Source: Nitrosovibrio tenuis
GTDB lineage: Bacteria; Pseudomonadota; Gammaproteobacteria; Burkholderiales; Nitrosomonadaceae
DNA length: 64,000 nucleotides
Direction: 5' to 3'
NCBI RefSeq assembly: GCF_900109785.1
Contig: NZ_FOBH01000005.1
Coordinates: 124,001-188,000 of the forward strand
Of the stretch, positions 8,040-16,969 are shown in pieces. Under the pieces are notes generated by a model. That model was given only the letters and a program-made list of their open reading frames with translations. It was not told the DNA's origin and did no database searches. Each line of letters starts with the position of its first letter. The stretch's first letter is position 1. The position numbers were made by a program, and so were the translations under genes.

Positions 8040-8713
8040 AACAATTGCAAATTCTGATCGAGCTTCCGGGAAGCAAGCTCAAATTCAACGACAAGGACCC
8101 GAATCATGTGATCGACGCCATGTTCAATCCAAATAAACTCTCGGTGAGTCGCAGCGCCCAATGGCAGAACCAACAGGTTGCAAAACGGGACAATCCGGAA
8201 TTGCAATTTACCGGCGCCGAACCAAGTACCCTCAGTGTTGAACTGTTCTTCGACACCTACGATAGCCCGAGCAAGACAAAAAAAAGTGTCCGGACCTACA
8301 CAAACAAACTACATGAGCTGACGACGGTCAAGCAGCATGGCGACAAGCACCGTCCCCCTGTTTGTCGTCTCGCCTGGGGAACCATGAGTGTGTTTTTTCA
8401 GGGTGTGCTGCAGCAGCTTCAGAATCAGTTCACGCTTTTCATGGATGATGGTACGCCGGTGCGAGCGACCTCAACATGTACGTTCAAACAGTGGAAATCC
8501 AACACTAGCGATCTTAAGGACCAGGATCTGATGTCGGCCGATGTCGCCAAGGCATGGACGGTAAAGCGTGGTCAGACGCTGGCTTCGATTGCAACCTATG
8601 AATACGGGGATCCTCGTAAATGGCGACCCATCGCCCAAGCAAATGGAATCGACGATCCGTCGAGGCTGACTCCGGGCACTATTCTGATCGTTCCTGCCTT
8701 GCGCAATATATAA
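8030..8713 (+). CDS. LysM-containing CIS tube/baseplate connector (Pvc7-like)
   Basis: The ATG at 8030 was preferred over the longer frame because GACGAGGG lies just upstream and the family N-terminus begins there. The resulting 227-residue protein overlaps the previous gene by 10 bases. Residues 1-165 form the CIS-tube domain, with the typical DAMFNPNKLSVSRSAQW near residue 30 and LSVELFFDTYD near residue 65. Residues about 175-222 form one LysM module (VKRGQTLASIATYEYGDPRK, ending PGTILIVPAL). In T4-like particles the equivalent gp53 module clamps tube to baseplate rather than binding wall, and that role is inferred here. Confidence 0.9.
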   Translation: MALKQLQILIELPGSKLKFNDKDPNHVIDAMFNPNKLSVSRSAQWQNQQVAKRDNPELQFTGAEPSTLSVELFFDTYDSPSKTKKSVRTYTNKLHELTTVKQHGDKHRPPVCRLAWGTMSVFFQGVLQQLQNQFTLFMDDGTPVRATSTCTFKQWKSNTSDLKDQDLMSADVAKAWTVKRGQTLASIATYEYGDPRKWRPIAQANGIDDPSRLTPGTILIVPALRNI

Positions 8714-8729
8714 ATGGTATAGATGACCA

Positions 8730-9800
8730 ATGGCCGCCAGAGACCAGTTTGACACCCTCGCACCGGAGTTCGCCATACACATCAATGGCTCGCCGCTTCC
8801 TAACGAAGCCGTTGCCGATATGATCTCCATCAATGTGGTTGAGGATCTGGATGCGACCAGCATGTGTACCGTTACGCTTTCAGGTTGGGATACAGTAGAG
8901 ATGAAGGTGAAATGGATCGACCACAAACTTTTTCGGGAGGGCAACCCGATCAAGATCGAGATGGGGTACCGGGATCACCTCCAATTGGTATTCAGCGGTG
9001 AAATTACAGGGCTTGAACCTGACTTTCCGGAAGCCCGCCCCGCTATCTTTACCGTGCGTGCCTATGATCGCCGGCACAGACTGATGCGTCAGCGAAAAAC
9101 CCAGTCATTCACTAATCTCAAGGATAGCGACATAGCTGGACAGCTTGGACACCAAGCGGGACTGGACCCCAAGGTGGAGGACAGCAAAGTCAAGTTGCCC
9201 TATGTGCTGCAGCATAACCAGACCGACCTTGAATTTCTGCTCTGGCGTGCGCAGCGTATCGATTATGAAGTTGTGGTGGAAGATCGCACACTCTTGTTCC
9301 GGCCCCGCAAGATCGAGAAAACCGCCAAGCTCACTTTGAGAAGGGATATCGAACTGCTCGAATTCCGGCCACGCATGACAACGATGGGTCAGGTGGAGGA
9401 ATTTACAGTGCGCGGATGGAACGCAAAAGAAAAAAAAGAGATCGTTGCTCATTCCACAGCGGGAGATTTGTCGACAGTTATGGGCGGAACAGCTTCGGGT
9501 CCAGCAAATGTTCAGCAAGTATTTGCCAAAACGGGTAGCACCCTGGTTACTGTGCCGGTGCAAAGTCAGGAGGAGGCGGATCGAATCGCGAAGCAACGGT
9601 TTTCTGAGATTGCACTCGGCTACGTTCGAGCTGAGGGTAAATGTATTGGTGATCCTCAATTACGGGCGGGAATCGTTGTAAAGATCGAAGGAGTCGGCGA
9701 GCGATTCAGCGGTCTTTATTACGTGCGTGCTGTCGAGCATCGCTATTCCATGCAAAAAGGATATCGTACGGCTTTTTCCGCGAGGAGAAACGCTACATGA
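8730..9800 (+). CDS. Baseplate hub protein, late control gene D family (Pvc8 hub part)
   Basis: The 356-residue protein matches the phage late-control D / gp27-like hub family. It has the opening beta-barrel (PEFAIHINGSPLPNEAVADM), then VFSGEITGLEPDFPE, and the second barrel region YVLQHNQTDLEFLLWRAQRI. The C-terminal part, LVTVPVQSQEEADRIAKQRF, and the ending YVRAVEHRYSMQKGYRTAF are characteristic. It lies between the LysM protein and the spike and overlaps the spike start by 4 bases (ATGA, 9797-9800). Hub and spike, fused as VgrG in type VI systems, are separate here. Confidence 0.9.
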   Translation: MAARDQFDTLAPEFAIHINGSPLPNEAVADMISINVVEDLDATSMCTVTLSGWDTVEMKVKWIDHKLFREGNPIKIEMGYRDHLQLVFSGEITGLEPDFPEARPAIFTVRAYDRRHRLMRQRKTQSFTNLKDSDIAGQLGHQAGLDPKVEDSKVKLPYVLQHNQTDLEFLLWRAQRIDYEVVVEDRTLLFRPRKIEKTAKLTLRRDIELLEFRPRMTTMGQVEEFTVRGWNAKEKKEIVAHSTAGDLSTVMGGTASGPANVQQVFAKTGSTLVTVPVQSQEEADRIAKQRFSEIALGYVRAEGKCIGDPQLRAGIVVKIEGVGERFSGLYYVRAVEHRYSMQKGYRTAFSARRNAT

Positions 9801-10420
9801 ACCATCTGGACGTGCTTGGCGACTTGCTCGGCCGCCGCAATAATGACGACAAATGGTATGGAGTTGTGGTGGGCGTTGTCACCAATAATAAAGACCCTGA
9901 CAACATGCACCGAGTCAAGGTGCGTTTTCCCTGGTTGAATCAGAACGATGAAAGCAACTGGGCGCGCGTGCTGGCCCCCATGGCTGGCAATGGTCGTGGT
10001 GCGTATTTCCTGCCCGAAGTCGACGACGAAGTCCTGGTTGCCTTTGAGCATGGCAGCATTGAACATCCCTATGTCATCGGCTCGTTATGGAGCGGTAAGG
10101 ATAAGGCCCATGAAGACAATTCAGACGGTGCAAACAACAACCGGAGCATCAAGTCCCGCAGCGGACACGTAATTCGGCTGTGCGACAGTTCAGGATCGGA
10201 AAGCATCGAGATCATCGATAAAACCAGCAATAACAAAATCGTGATTGACTCCTCAGGAAACAAGATCTCGATCAAGGCAACGGGCGATATCGAAATCAGC
10301 TCCAGCACTGGCAAGATCACATTGAGCGCCATCGGTATTGAGTTGAAGTCCCAGGCAAACGTAGATATATCAGCGAACGCACAGGTCAACGTCAAGGGCG
10401 CCATGGTTAACATCAATTGA
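9797..10420 (+). CDS. Baseplate spike protein, gpV/gp5-like (Pvc8 spike part)
   Basis: The 207-residue protein has an OB-fold start (KWYGVVVGVVTNNKDPDNMH, RVKVRFPWL) and the typical FLPEVDDEVLVAFEHG-IEHPYVIGSLW core. The last 75 residues are a run of short alternating strands (KIVIDSSGNKISIKATGDIE and onward) that would form the trimeric beta-helical needle. No lysozyme domain is present. It pairs with the hub gene upstream and would be capped by a PAAR-type tip, a candidate for which lies at 32941-33330. Confidence 0.92.
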   Translation: MNHLDVLGDLLGRRNNDDKWYGVVVGVVTNNKDPDNMHRVKVRFPWLNQNDESNWARVLAPMAGNGRGAYFLPEVDDEVLVAFEHGSIEHPYVIGSLWSGKDKAHEDNSDGANNNRSIKSRSGHVIRLCDSSGSESIEIIDKTSNNKIVIDSSGNKISIKATGDIEISSSTGKITLSAIGIELKSQANVDISANAQVNVKGAMVNIN

Positions 10421-10514
10421 GGGGTTGCATCTGAAGAATCGATAAGCTTAAAAAAAAATTGGCTGCGATCCGCAGTAATGTTCAGTTGCACGAAATCAGG
10501 ACGAAGGCACCAGC

Positions 10515-10919
10515 ATGCAGATACCTGTTCTTGGAATCGGATGGAACTTTCCCATCGAATTGGATGACTCGGCACAGCCACGTTTTTCCATCGCAGAGTA
10601 TGAAGAAAGCGTCAAACAATCAATCCTCATCATTTTATCTACCGCCAAAGGTGAAAGGGTCATGCGTCCCGATTTCGGTAGCGGGCTCAGCGAGCTGGTA
10701 TTCGCCGTCAACAACGCAACGACTCGAGCAATGGCCGCCTTCGAAGCGCGTGAAGCGCTTGAAACCTGGGAACCCAGAATAGAAGTACTGGACGTGGAAA
10801 CATCGGTCGCCGGCAATCAGGGTGAGCAATTGCTGATATATATCGATTATCGCGTTCGTACAACGGACAACCGGTTCAATCTCGTCTATCCCTTCTACCT
10901 GGACAGACCACTCACATGA
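10515..10919 (+). CDS. Baseplate wedge protein, GPW/gp25 family (Pvc9-like)
   Basis: The 134-residue protein carries the gp25 signature: GIGWNFPIELDD near the start, EESVKQSILIILSTAKGER, and VMRPDFGSGLSELVF with the R-P-x-F-G-S/C-G-L/I motif conserved across phages, type VI TssE and eCIS. It initiates sheath assembly at the baseplate. GACGAAGG precedes ATG 10515. About 90 bases separate it from the spike, including an A9 run near 10449. Its stop overlaps the next start in ATGA fashion. Confidence 0.94.
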   Translation: MQIPVLGIGWNFPIELDDSAQPRFSIAEYEESVKQSILIILSTAKGERVMRPDFGSGLSELVFAVNNATTRAMAAFEAREALETWEPRIEVLDVETSVAGNQGEQLLIYIDYRVRTTDNRFNLVYPFYLDRPLT

Positions 10920-13900
10920 ACACGGTGCAGCCTCCCATAATACAGCCTCCGTTAATCCGCGAGAAATTGCGCCGGGAGGCCGAGCTGGCTGCCGTGATCG
11001 GAGAACAGCTGGAGAAGCGTGGGTTTGCCCCAATGGGCACAGATCCGCTGAAGGATGCCACCGTCCATATCTTTGCCCGCTATTGCGAGTTGCTCATCGA
11101 GCGGCTGAACCGTGTGCCTCAAAGTTATCATGGAGCCTTCTTGAGGATGCTTGGCGCGACGCCGGCCCCGGCCATTCCTGCGTGGGTACCGCTAACCTTC
11201 ACACCGGTGAAATCCACTCAGAATTTCACCGCGATTGTGCCGCGGTCAACACAGGTTTCCGCCCCGGCGGAAGACAAATCGGACCCCCTCGTAATATTTG
11301 AGACCATAAAAGACTTAACTTTGGTGCAGGCGGAGCTGAAGCGGGCTATAGCCGTGAACACGTACCAGTTGATCCGTGCCGATGTCAACAGCATTTTGTC
11401 CACAGAGGCCGCAGCGAGTTCTACCGAGCCGGCTCCTCTGGCTGATGCGATACCGTTGGAGCGAGTCATTGATATAGGCCAGCCCGCCATCATCGGCGTG
11501 CCTAAGCTTACCCGTCTCCGGCTCAAGCTTGAGCTGGATCGTCCGGTGAGCTTGCCCTCAGGCTGTAAAATCGAATGGGGAATCCCATCCGAAGCAGATT
11601 TCATGCCGCTCATGCCCGAACTCGATTCCACGGCCGGCTTGACCCAGAGTGGAGAACTCGTTTTTGCGCCGCCGGAAAAATGGCCAAGCCGAACCATCGC
11701 CTCCGAAACGATGCCATGGCTGACGTGCCGCCTGCGTTCCACTGCGCTGTTACCGTTCGCGCCTGATCAGAACAAAGCGTATTCGGCGCTGATCAATCGA
11801 ATCGAGGTATTAGGGTATCGCAGTCTCGACGCCGTTCCTCCCACTGGCGCGTTTTACAATGGTGTTTCGCTGGATGTAAGCCGCGATTTTTTTCCTTTAG
11901 GCGAGCGGCCGCGATTTGGCGATGTGTTTTATCTGCTTTCCGAAATCTTCGCGGCCCCCGGAACTAAAATTGTCCTCGACATCAAGCTAACCAACCCTTC
12001 AGGCGCGATGGAATCCCCGATCCCACCCGTGAGCAAAAAGGGCAACCCCAGGCTCCGCTGGGATATCCATACCGCGAGCGGCTGGGTCGCGCTGGATTGC
12101 ACCGATGGGACGCTTTCGCTGACACAGGACGGGAGCCTTGAGTTCCAGGTGCCAGAAGACGCGAAACCCACCATGTTAAACGGAATTGATGGCGGCTGGA
12201 TACGCGCCAGGCTTATCGGTGGCAGTTATGCCGCGGAAGAGACGCCCGCGAACTATATTAGCCTGCCGCCGATGAGTCCGCCAGCGATCGCGGCGATGCA
12301 CCTGATATCGATCCAGGAGCTGGGCCCGATGCCGCCCGAGTGTTTGATTGTCGAAAGCGATCTGGCGTATCGCAAAATGGATGCTGTAAAGCCGTTTAAC
12401 CCATTCCCTGCCCCAGCCGAAGAAGGATTCATGCTTTACCTCGGGCTATCTTCGCTGCGGGGCGCGTCCGCGTTAGATGGACAGACGCTCAGCCTTTACT
12501 TCCTCCCATGGAATGGTGGCAGGCGCGTATTCCGCGAGGAGGAAATTTCATTCAAAGAAACTGCAATGCCACGTTGGCAAGTGCTCACGGCAAGCGGATG
12601 GCGCGACTGCAAGGTCAACGACACTACGCGCGGCTCGCGCAGACCAGGAATTATTGAAGTACAGCTGCCTGACGGCCTGTCGAAGTGGCAGGATTCGATA
12701 CTCGACCCGGAACGGCAATTCTTCTGGCTGCGCATCGTGCGGAACGCCGGGAACACAGATCAGCCGTACTATCCGCGGCGCTTACTGCTCAATACGGTTC
12801 TAGCTGCGCAGACACTGAGGTTGACGGATGAACTCCTCGGATCGAGCAACGGCCGGCCTCAACAGATATTTTATACGCTGCGCAAACCCGTCATTGGCAG
12901 CGCAACGCTGCAAGTGCGTGAGCCTGTCACCAAAACGGACGAGCAAACAGGCTCAGGATTCGAAACGACCCGGCACAGCCCTGGTGCAATAAACGTCGCC
13001 AGAGCGCCGGGAAATGAAGAATGGATATCCTGGTCGGAGGTTGAGGATTTTTCCGCTTCCGACTCGCATTCCCGTCACTATATCCTGGATCGGCTCACGG
13101 GAAGCGTCCGGTTTGGAGATGGAGTGAACGGCCGCATACCGCCGTCCGGCGCCAACAACATCAGGCTGCATGAATACCATACGGGAGGCGGCATACGCGG
13201 CAATCGCCCCGTTGCGACGGTTACGCAATTACACACCACCATCCCTTATGTAGAGTCGGTAATCAACCATGAGCCGGCGGCGAGCGGCCAGGACCAGGAA
13301 GATTTTGATTCACTGAACCGTGGAGCGGTCACATTTTTGCGTCATCGCGACCGGGCGGTCGGCATCGACGACTATGCAGATCTGGCGAACAAGGCATCGC
13401 CCGAGGTCGCCCGCGCCAAATGCGTGCCGGCGTGCCACGTACAGGGAACCCTCGGCACCGAGTCCAAGCTCGGCAGCGTTTGCGTAATTGTGGTTCCCAA
13501 AAGTAACCAGGTAAGTAACCACGTAAGTGACGAGATGCGCCCACAACCCTCGTTCGACCTACTGAAGAACGTCAAGGAATTTCTGGATCATAGGCGGCCT
13601 ATCGGGGTTGACTTAACCATGCTCGGGCCGGAATACGTCAGTATCGGCGTTACGGCGGAACTCGCCTGGGCTCGGGATCAGTCTACTGCAGACGCTTTGG
13701 CCGAATGTGAAAAACGGCTGAACCGTTTTTTGCATCCCATAACAGGCGGACCCGATGGACTTGGATGGGAGTTCGGCCAGCGGCCGCATGCATCGGATTT
13801 TTACCCCTTGCTCGGGGGAATAGAAGGGTTGGGCTATATCCGCGCGCTGGAAGTGCGTTATGAAGAGGAACGGCCCGGGTTATTGGCCGCCGGAAGCTTT

Positions 13901-13939
13901 TTGATATGTCCCGGCAGGCACGAGATACGCATATGCTGA
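10916..13939 (+). CDS. Large baseplate wedge protein, gpJ-like (Pvc11-like)
   Basis: The 1007-residue protein belongs to the putative baseplate assembly family of eCIS (gp6/gpJ-like). The N-terminal quarter has the usual helical start and FARYCELLIERLNRVPQSYH. The C-terminal third holds the baseplate-J core: RLTGSVRFGDGVNGRIPPSG, then an R-G-N region, and FLRHRDRAVGIDDYADLANK with the conserved A-V-x-x-x-D-Y-x-x-L-A pattern. The end (HPITGGPDGLGWEFGQRPHA) matches the gpJ tail. Start and stop overlap neighbouring genes by 4 and up to 34 bases, so it sits inside one transcription unit with gp25 and the next wedge gene. Confidence 0.92.
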   Translation: MNTVQPPIIQPPLIREKLRREAELAAVIGEQLEKRGFAPMGTDPLKDATVHIFARYCELLIERLNRVPQSYHGAFLRMLGATPAPAIPAWVPLTFTPVKSTQNFTAIVPRSTQVSAPAEDKSDPLVIFETIKDLTLVQAELKRAIAVNTYQLIRADVNSILSTEAAASSTEPAPLADAIPLERVIDIGQPAIIGVPKLTRLRLKLELDRPVSLPSGCKIEWGIPSEADFMPLMPELDSTAGLTQSGELVFAPPEKWPSRTIASETMPWLTCRLRSTALLPFAPDQNKAYSALINRIEVLGYRSLDAVPPTGAFYNGVSLDVSRDFFPLGERPRFGDVFYLLSEIFAAPGTKIVLDIKLTNPSGAMESPIPPVSKKGNPRLRWDIHTASGWVALDCTDGTLSLTQDGSLEFQVPEDAKPTMLNGIDGGWIRARLIGGSYAAEETPANYISLPPMSPPAIAAMHLISIQELGPMPPECLIVESDLAYRKMDAVKPFNPFPAPAEEGFMLYLGLSSLRGASALDGQTLSLYFLPWNGGRRVFREEEISFKETAMPRWQVLTASGWRDCKVNDTTRGSRRPGIIEVQLPDGLSKWQDSILDPERQFFWLRIVRNAGNTDQPYYPRRLLLNTVLAAQTLRLTDELLGSSNGRPQQIFYTLRKPVIGSATLQVREPVTKTDEQTGSGFETTRHSPGAINVARAPGNEEWISWSEVEDFSASDSHSRHYILDRLTGSVRFGDGVNGRIPPSGANNIRLHEYHTGGGIRGNRPVATVTQLHTTIPYVESVINHEPAASGQDQEDFDSLNRGAVTFLRHRDRAVGIDDYADLANKASPEVARAKCVPACHVQGTLGTESKLGSVCVIVVPKSNQVSNHVSDEMRPQPSFDLLKNVKEFLDHRRPIGVDLTMLGPEYVSIGVTAELAWARDQSTADALAECEKRLNRFLHPITGGPDGLGWEFGQRPHASDFYPLLGGIEGLGYIRALEVRYEEERPGLLAAGSFLICPGRHEIRIC

Positions 13940-15147
13940 CAACCGGCCTCGATGACAGGACGTTCGATGACCTGGTGGGTGAAGCAATCAACCTGCTGCC
14001 GACCTTGGCCCCTGAATGGACGAACCATAACCCGTCGGATCCCGGAATTACCCTGGTCGAGTTGCTCGCCTATTTTACCGAGATATTGGTGTACCGGCTG
14101 GGACGCATCACGCCGGCAACCAGGCTCCAGTTTCTGAAATTGCTCGGAGGGCCGAATTGGGAAGGGCTGACCTGGGAGTACAAATTAAAATTCCTGAAAT
14201 TATTGATGGGCAGCGGATGGGAAGGCTGGAGAGCAATCACTCAAACCCATCCGCGGAATCTGGAAAAACAAATCGACTGTGCGGTTCTCGGGGCAAATCC
14301 GGATCAACTGAAGAGCGCGATTGACGGCGTGATTCGGAATCTGATGCGCAGCGAATGCGCAGTCACTGCGCACGATTTTGAGCACCTCGCCAAGCAGTTT
14401 GCTCATGAATACGCAAATATGTACAGTGGGAGCATGCATCCTGTCCGAACACTGTGCGTTCCTTCGGTTAATCTTGAAAATAACCATCCTGGCAAATCGT
14501 TATCGGATGATCGTGCCCATGTCAGTGTCGTACTTGTACCGGGATCGGATCTCAGCGATGAGGAAGCTGTAAGTTTACGAAAGAAGGTACAGAAGGAGTT
14601 ATCACGGCGGTGTCTGCTCACGACCCGGCTGCACGTTGTCGCGCCTGTCTATCTGCACCTGGCGATAGGCGTAAAGCTCGCGCCCAAACCCGGCCAATCA
14701 AAGGCTCAATTGTCGAGCGCATTGCGGGAAATGCTGGAGCAGAGGTTTGGCTCTCAGCCGGGGCAGGGCCCGCTGGGGGAAGGATGGCCGTTCGGCAGAG
14801 CCTTGCGCATTTCTGAACTTATCCAGGCAGTCGACGAGGCCGCAGGGGTGGATTATGTCGGTGACATCACCATTCTGCAGATCGGCCTGAAGGAGAATTT
14901 GGATCGCCCCGAATCCGCGCTCGGCGTTCAAATCGGCGTCCACTCGACCATAGGTATCGACACCTTGCTTGGCGGGCCGAGTTCACTCGGCTCGGAGCGC
15001 CTGCTGCGTAATGACGCAGGCAGACTGGTTTCGATTGCCTTGAAGCCCTGGGAGCTTCTGCATGTGAGCCTGATCGAGGAAGCCATCACTCTCGTCAATA
15101 CGCAAACAAATGGAGAAAGGGATATTGGAGAAGTGGGCAATGGGTGA
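13906..15147 (+). CDS. Second baseplate wedge protein (Pvc12-like)
   Basis: The 413-residue protein begins near TTGLDDRTFDDLVGEAINLL and NHNPSDPGITLVELLAYFTE, the signature start of the Pvc12-type wedge protein. An internal near-repeat follows: FLKLLGGPNWEG then FLKLLMGSGWEG, separated by about 14 residues. The middle (VIRNLMRSECAVTAHDFEHL-AKQF) corresponds to the baseplate-J insertion point. ATG 13906 overlaps the upstream gene by 34 bases; ATG 13933 is an alternative that would overlap by 7. At 413 residues it is shorter than many homologues. It should pair with the 1007-residue wedge protein in the baseplate ring. Confidence 0.85.
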   Translation: MSRQARDTHMLTTGLDDRTFDDLVGEAINLLPTLAPEWTNHNPSDPGITLVELLAYFTEILVYRLGRITPATRLQFLKLLGGPNWEGLTWEYKLKFLKLLMGSGWEGWRAITQTHPRNLEKQIDCAVLGANPDQLKSAIDGVIRNLMRSECAVTAHDFEHLAKQFAHEYANMYSGSMHPVRTLCVPSVNLENNHPGKSLSDDRAHVSVVLVPGSDLSDEEAVSLRKKVQKELSRRCLLTTRLHVVAPVYLHLAIGVKLAPKPGQSKAQLSSALREMLEQRFGSQPGQGPLGEGWPFGRALRISELIQAVDEAAGVDYVGDITILQIGLKENLDRPESALGVQIGVHSTIGIDTLLGGPSSLGSERLLRNDAGRLVSIALKPWELLHVSLIEEAITLVNTQTNGERDIGEVGNG

Positions 15148-15814
15148 AAGCGGACGCATGCTCGACAGCCTGCCGGCAATCTACCGCAACACGGACACCA
15201 CGGGACACCTCCAGCGTCTGCTTGGCGTCTTCGAAGAAGTGCTTTTCCACAATGATGAGCCCGCTACACCGGGTATTGAGCAGCAGATCGAGGCCATTCC
15301 CAGCTTTTTTTCACCCTTGGGACATGCGCTGGGGCATGACCTTACAGCACAAGATGATTATAAACGGGCGCCGGACCGATTCCTGCCGTGGCTCGCCACA
15401 TGGGTTGCGTTCACGCCTCATGCGTTATTTTCACCCGAGCAACTCAGAGTCATCATCTCTGGCATCGTTCCGCTTTACAGCAAAAGAGGCACCCGGGATT
15501 ACCTCGAAACATTACTGAAACTTTGCTTTCCGGAAATTCGCGAGGTGGAAATCGATGATAACCCCATACCGGGGTTCGTCATTGGTCAGGCCAAGATCGG
15601 AGAAGACACGCTATTTGGAGATGAGCGGCCATTCTGGTTTCGTGTGAATGTAGACGTACAAAGGCAAAATTTAGACTCAAGCACGACAGAATCCGAGCAT
15701 GAATTTCAGCAACAGGTCCGCACGATTATCGATTTCGCCAAGCCCGCGCACACCGATTATGAGCTGCGCGTTTATTTCTCGGCGCGGGATATCCAAACCA
15801 TGTACACGACATAA
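15140..15814 (+). CDS. Phage tail protein gpI-like baseplate component
   Basis: ATG 15140 is favoured over ATG 15110 because GGAGAAG ends 7 bases upstream and the family starts close to it (MLDSLPAIYR). The protein is 224 residues. Diagnostic segments are FEEVLFHNDEPATPGIEQQI, FLPWLATWVAFT, ISGIVPLYSKRGTRDYLETL and FVIGQAKIGEDTLFGD, as in the tail-protein family described for eCIS and P2 gpI. It overlaps the preceding gene by 8 bases. Its role at the baseplate rim, where fibres attach, is inferred from the family. Confidence 0.88.
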   Translation: MGESGRMLDSLPAIYRNTDTTGHLQRLLGVFEEVLFHNDEPATPGIEQQIEAIPSFFSPLGHALGHDLTAQDDYKRAPDRFLPWLATWVAFTPHALFSPEQLRVIISGIVPLYSKRGTRDYLETLLKLCFPEIREVEIDDNPIPGFVIGQAKIGEDTLFGDERPFWFRVNVDVQRQNLDSSTTESEHEFQQQVRTIIDFAKPAHTDYELRVYFSARDIQTMYTT

Positions 15815-15964
15815 GGATAAGGTAAATCTCAAGAACGAAAATGATCTGTTCAGTTGACCGTTTCGGCTGATCGTGTTTGAGCGGTTTTGCTGGTTTGGTT
15901 GGTCGGTTTTTTGGAACTACAAAATGCTTGATCGGGCGAAAAGCTCGCCAAGGGAGAAATTAAG

Positions 15965-16960
15965 ATGCGAAAAAAACAGCTTATCGGCAAAAAGCCGGCG
16001 TATTTTCAGGGGCAGCTATTGCTCAAGGATGATTTCATCGATGAGCAGAAATATCACATCAATGAGCGCGCGCGGCACAGCCTGAACCTGCACGGCTGGG
16101 GGGTTGTTCGTGGGCTGGACGTAACGGCCACAGGCGACACATCCATCACTATAAGCTCGGGCTTTGCCATAGACGGCAAGGGGCGCGAAATTGCAATCAA
16201 TGAGCCGGAGGTTCTGGAACTTTCCGCCTTCGCGCCTTCTTCATTGCTACAAATCACCGTGAGCTATGAAACGGAGCAACCCTCGAAAGACCGCCCGAGG
16301 ATAGATTGCTACGGCGTTCTGGCTGCTTCGACGGGAATTGAAGAAGCCGCCGTGGTGCTGGCGACGGTTCAACTCGACGACCGAGGAAAGCTCAGACCCG
16401 AATCCATCAGCACCGCAACGCGCCGTGTGGTGCGGACAATCCTTTCCCCCGGTTCGGTGAACGCCGCCGCGCTGGACCCGTCCCTGCGCACGGGCTGGCT
16501 AAGGGTACCGTTCCGACCCACGACTATTCCGCAGGATACGGACCCAAAAAAGGAAGGACCTCCTCCCCCACCCTTCAGGGTTGGCGCCACGGAAGCACGG
16601 TCGCACAGGGAAATCGACGGACAGCCGAATACCAAGGGCGCAGGCGGGACCATGGCCATTCCTCTTCCACCCGGCATCACGCATGTTCATAGGTTGCGCG
16701 TCGCCGGGCAGGAGAACGAGAAAAAAATAAAGATCGAATTATTTCGCGGCGGTTGGGATCCCACCAATAAAAAACATATCGGGGGCAGAGACGACCCTGC
16801 CAATAAGCTTCTCGAAACAGAAATATCGGGGGGTCCTTATGACGAAACCTATGCCATCAAGGAAGGCGAACTGGATCCGGTAACCAGCACACTTTCGATC
16901 GATATCCGAAGCACGGGCTATGTCAGAGTCTCCCTGGTCGCAGTCGAGATATCGTATTAA
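15965..16960 (+). CDS. eCIS-associated protein with HGWGVVRGLDV motif (fibre/baseplate accessory?)
   Basis: The 331-residue protein starts MRKKQLIGKKPAYFQGQLLL and contains DDFIDEQKYHINERARHSLN followed by LHGWGVVRGLDV. Proteins with this ...H-x-x-x-x-R-H-x-x-x-L-H-G-W/F-G-V-V-x-G-L-x-V pattern recur in eCIS loci next to gpI and the AAA+ ATPase. The rest is mostly beta-strand with a Gly/Pro linker around residue 195. The C-terminus (TLSIDIRSTGYVRVSLVAVE) looks like a beta-sandwich. GGGAGAAATTAAG precedes ATG 15965, and a small hairpin (GGCGA/TCGCC, 15935-15949) sits just ahead of it. Function is not established; a tail-fibre or collar role is a guess from position. Confidence 0.6.
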   Translation: MRKKQLIGKKPAYFQGQLLLKDDFIDEQKYHINERARHSLNLHGWGVVRGLDVTATGDTSITISSGFAIDGKGREIAINEPEVLELSAFAPSSLLQITVSYETEQPSKDRPRIDCYGVLAASTGIEEAAVVLATVQLDDRGKLRPESISTATRRVVRTILSPGSVNAAALDPSLRTGWLRVPFRPTTIPQDTDPKKEGPPPPPFRVGATEARSHREIDGQPNTKGAGGTMAIPLPPGITHVHRLRVAGQENEKKIKIELFRGGWDPTNKKHIGGRDDPANKLLETEISGGPYDETYAIKEGELDPVTSTLSIDIRSTGYVRVSLVAVEISY

Positions 16961-16969
16961 TAGCCGATC

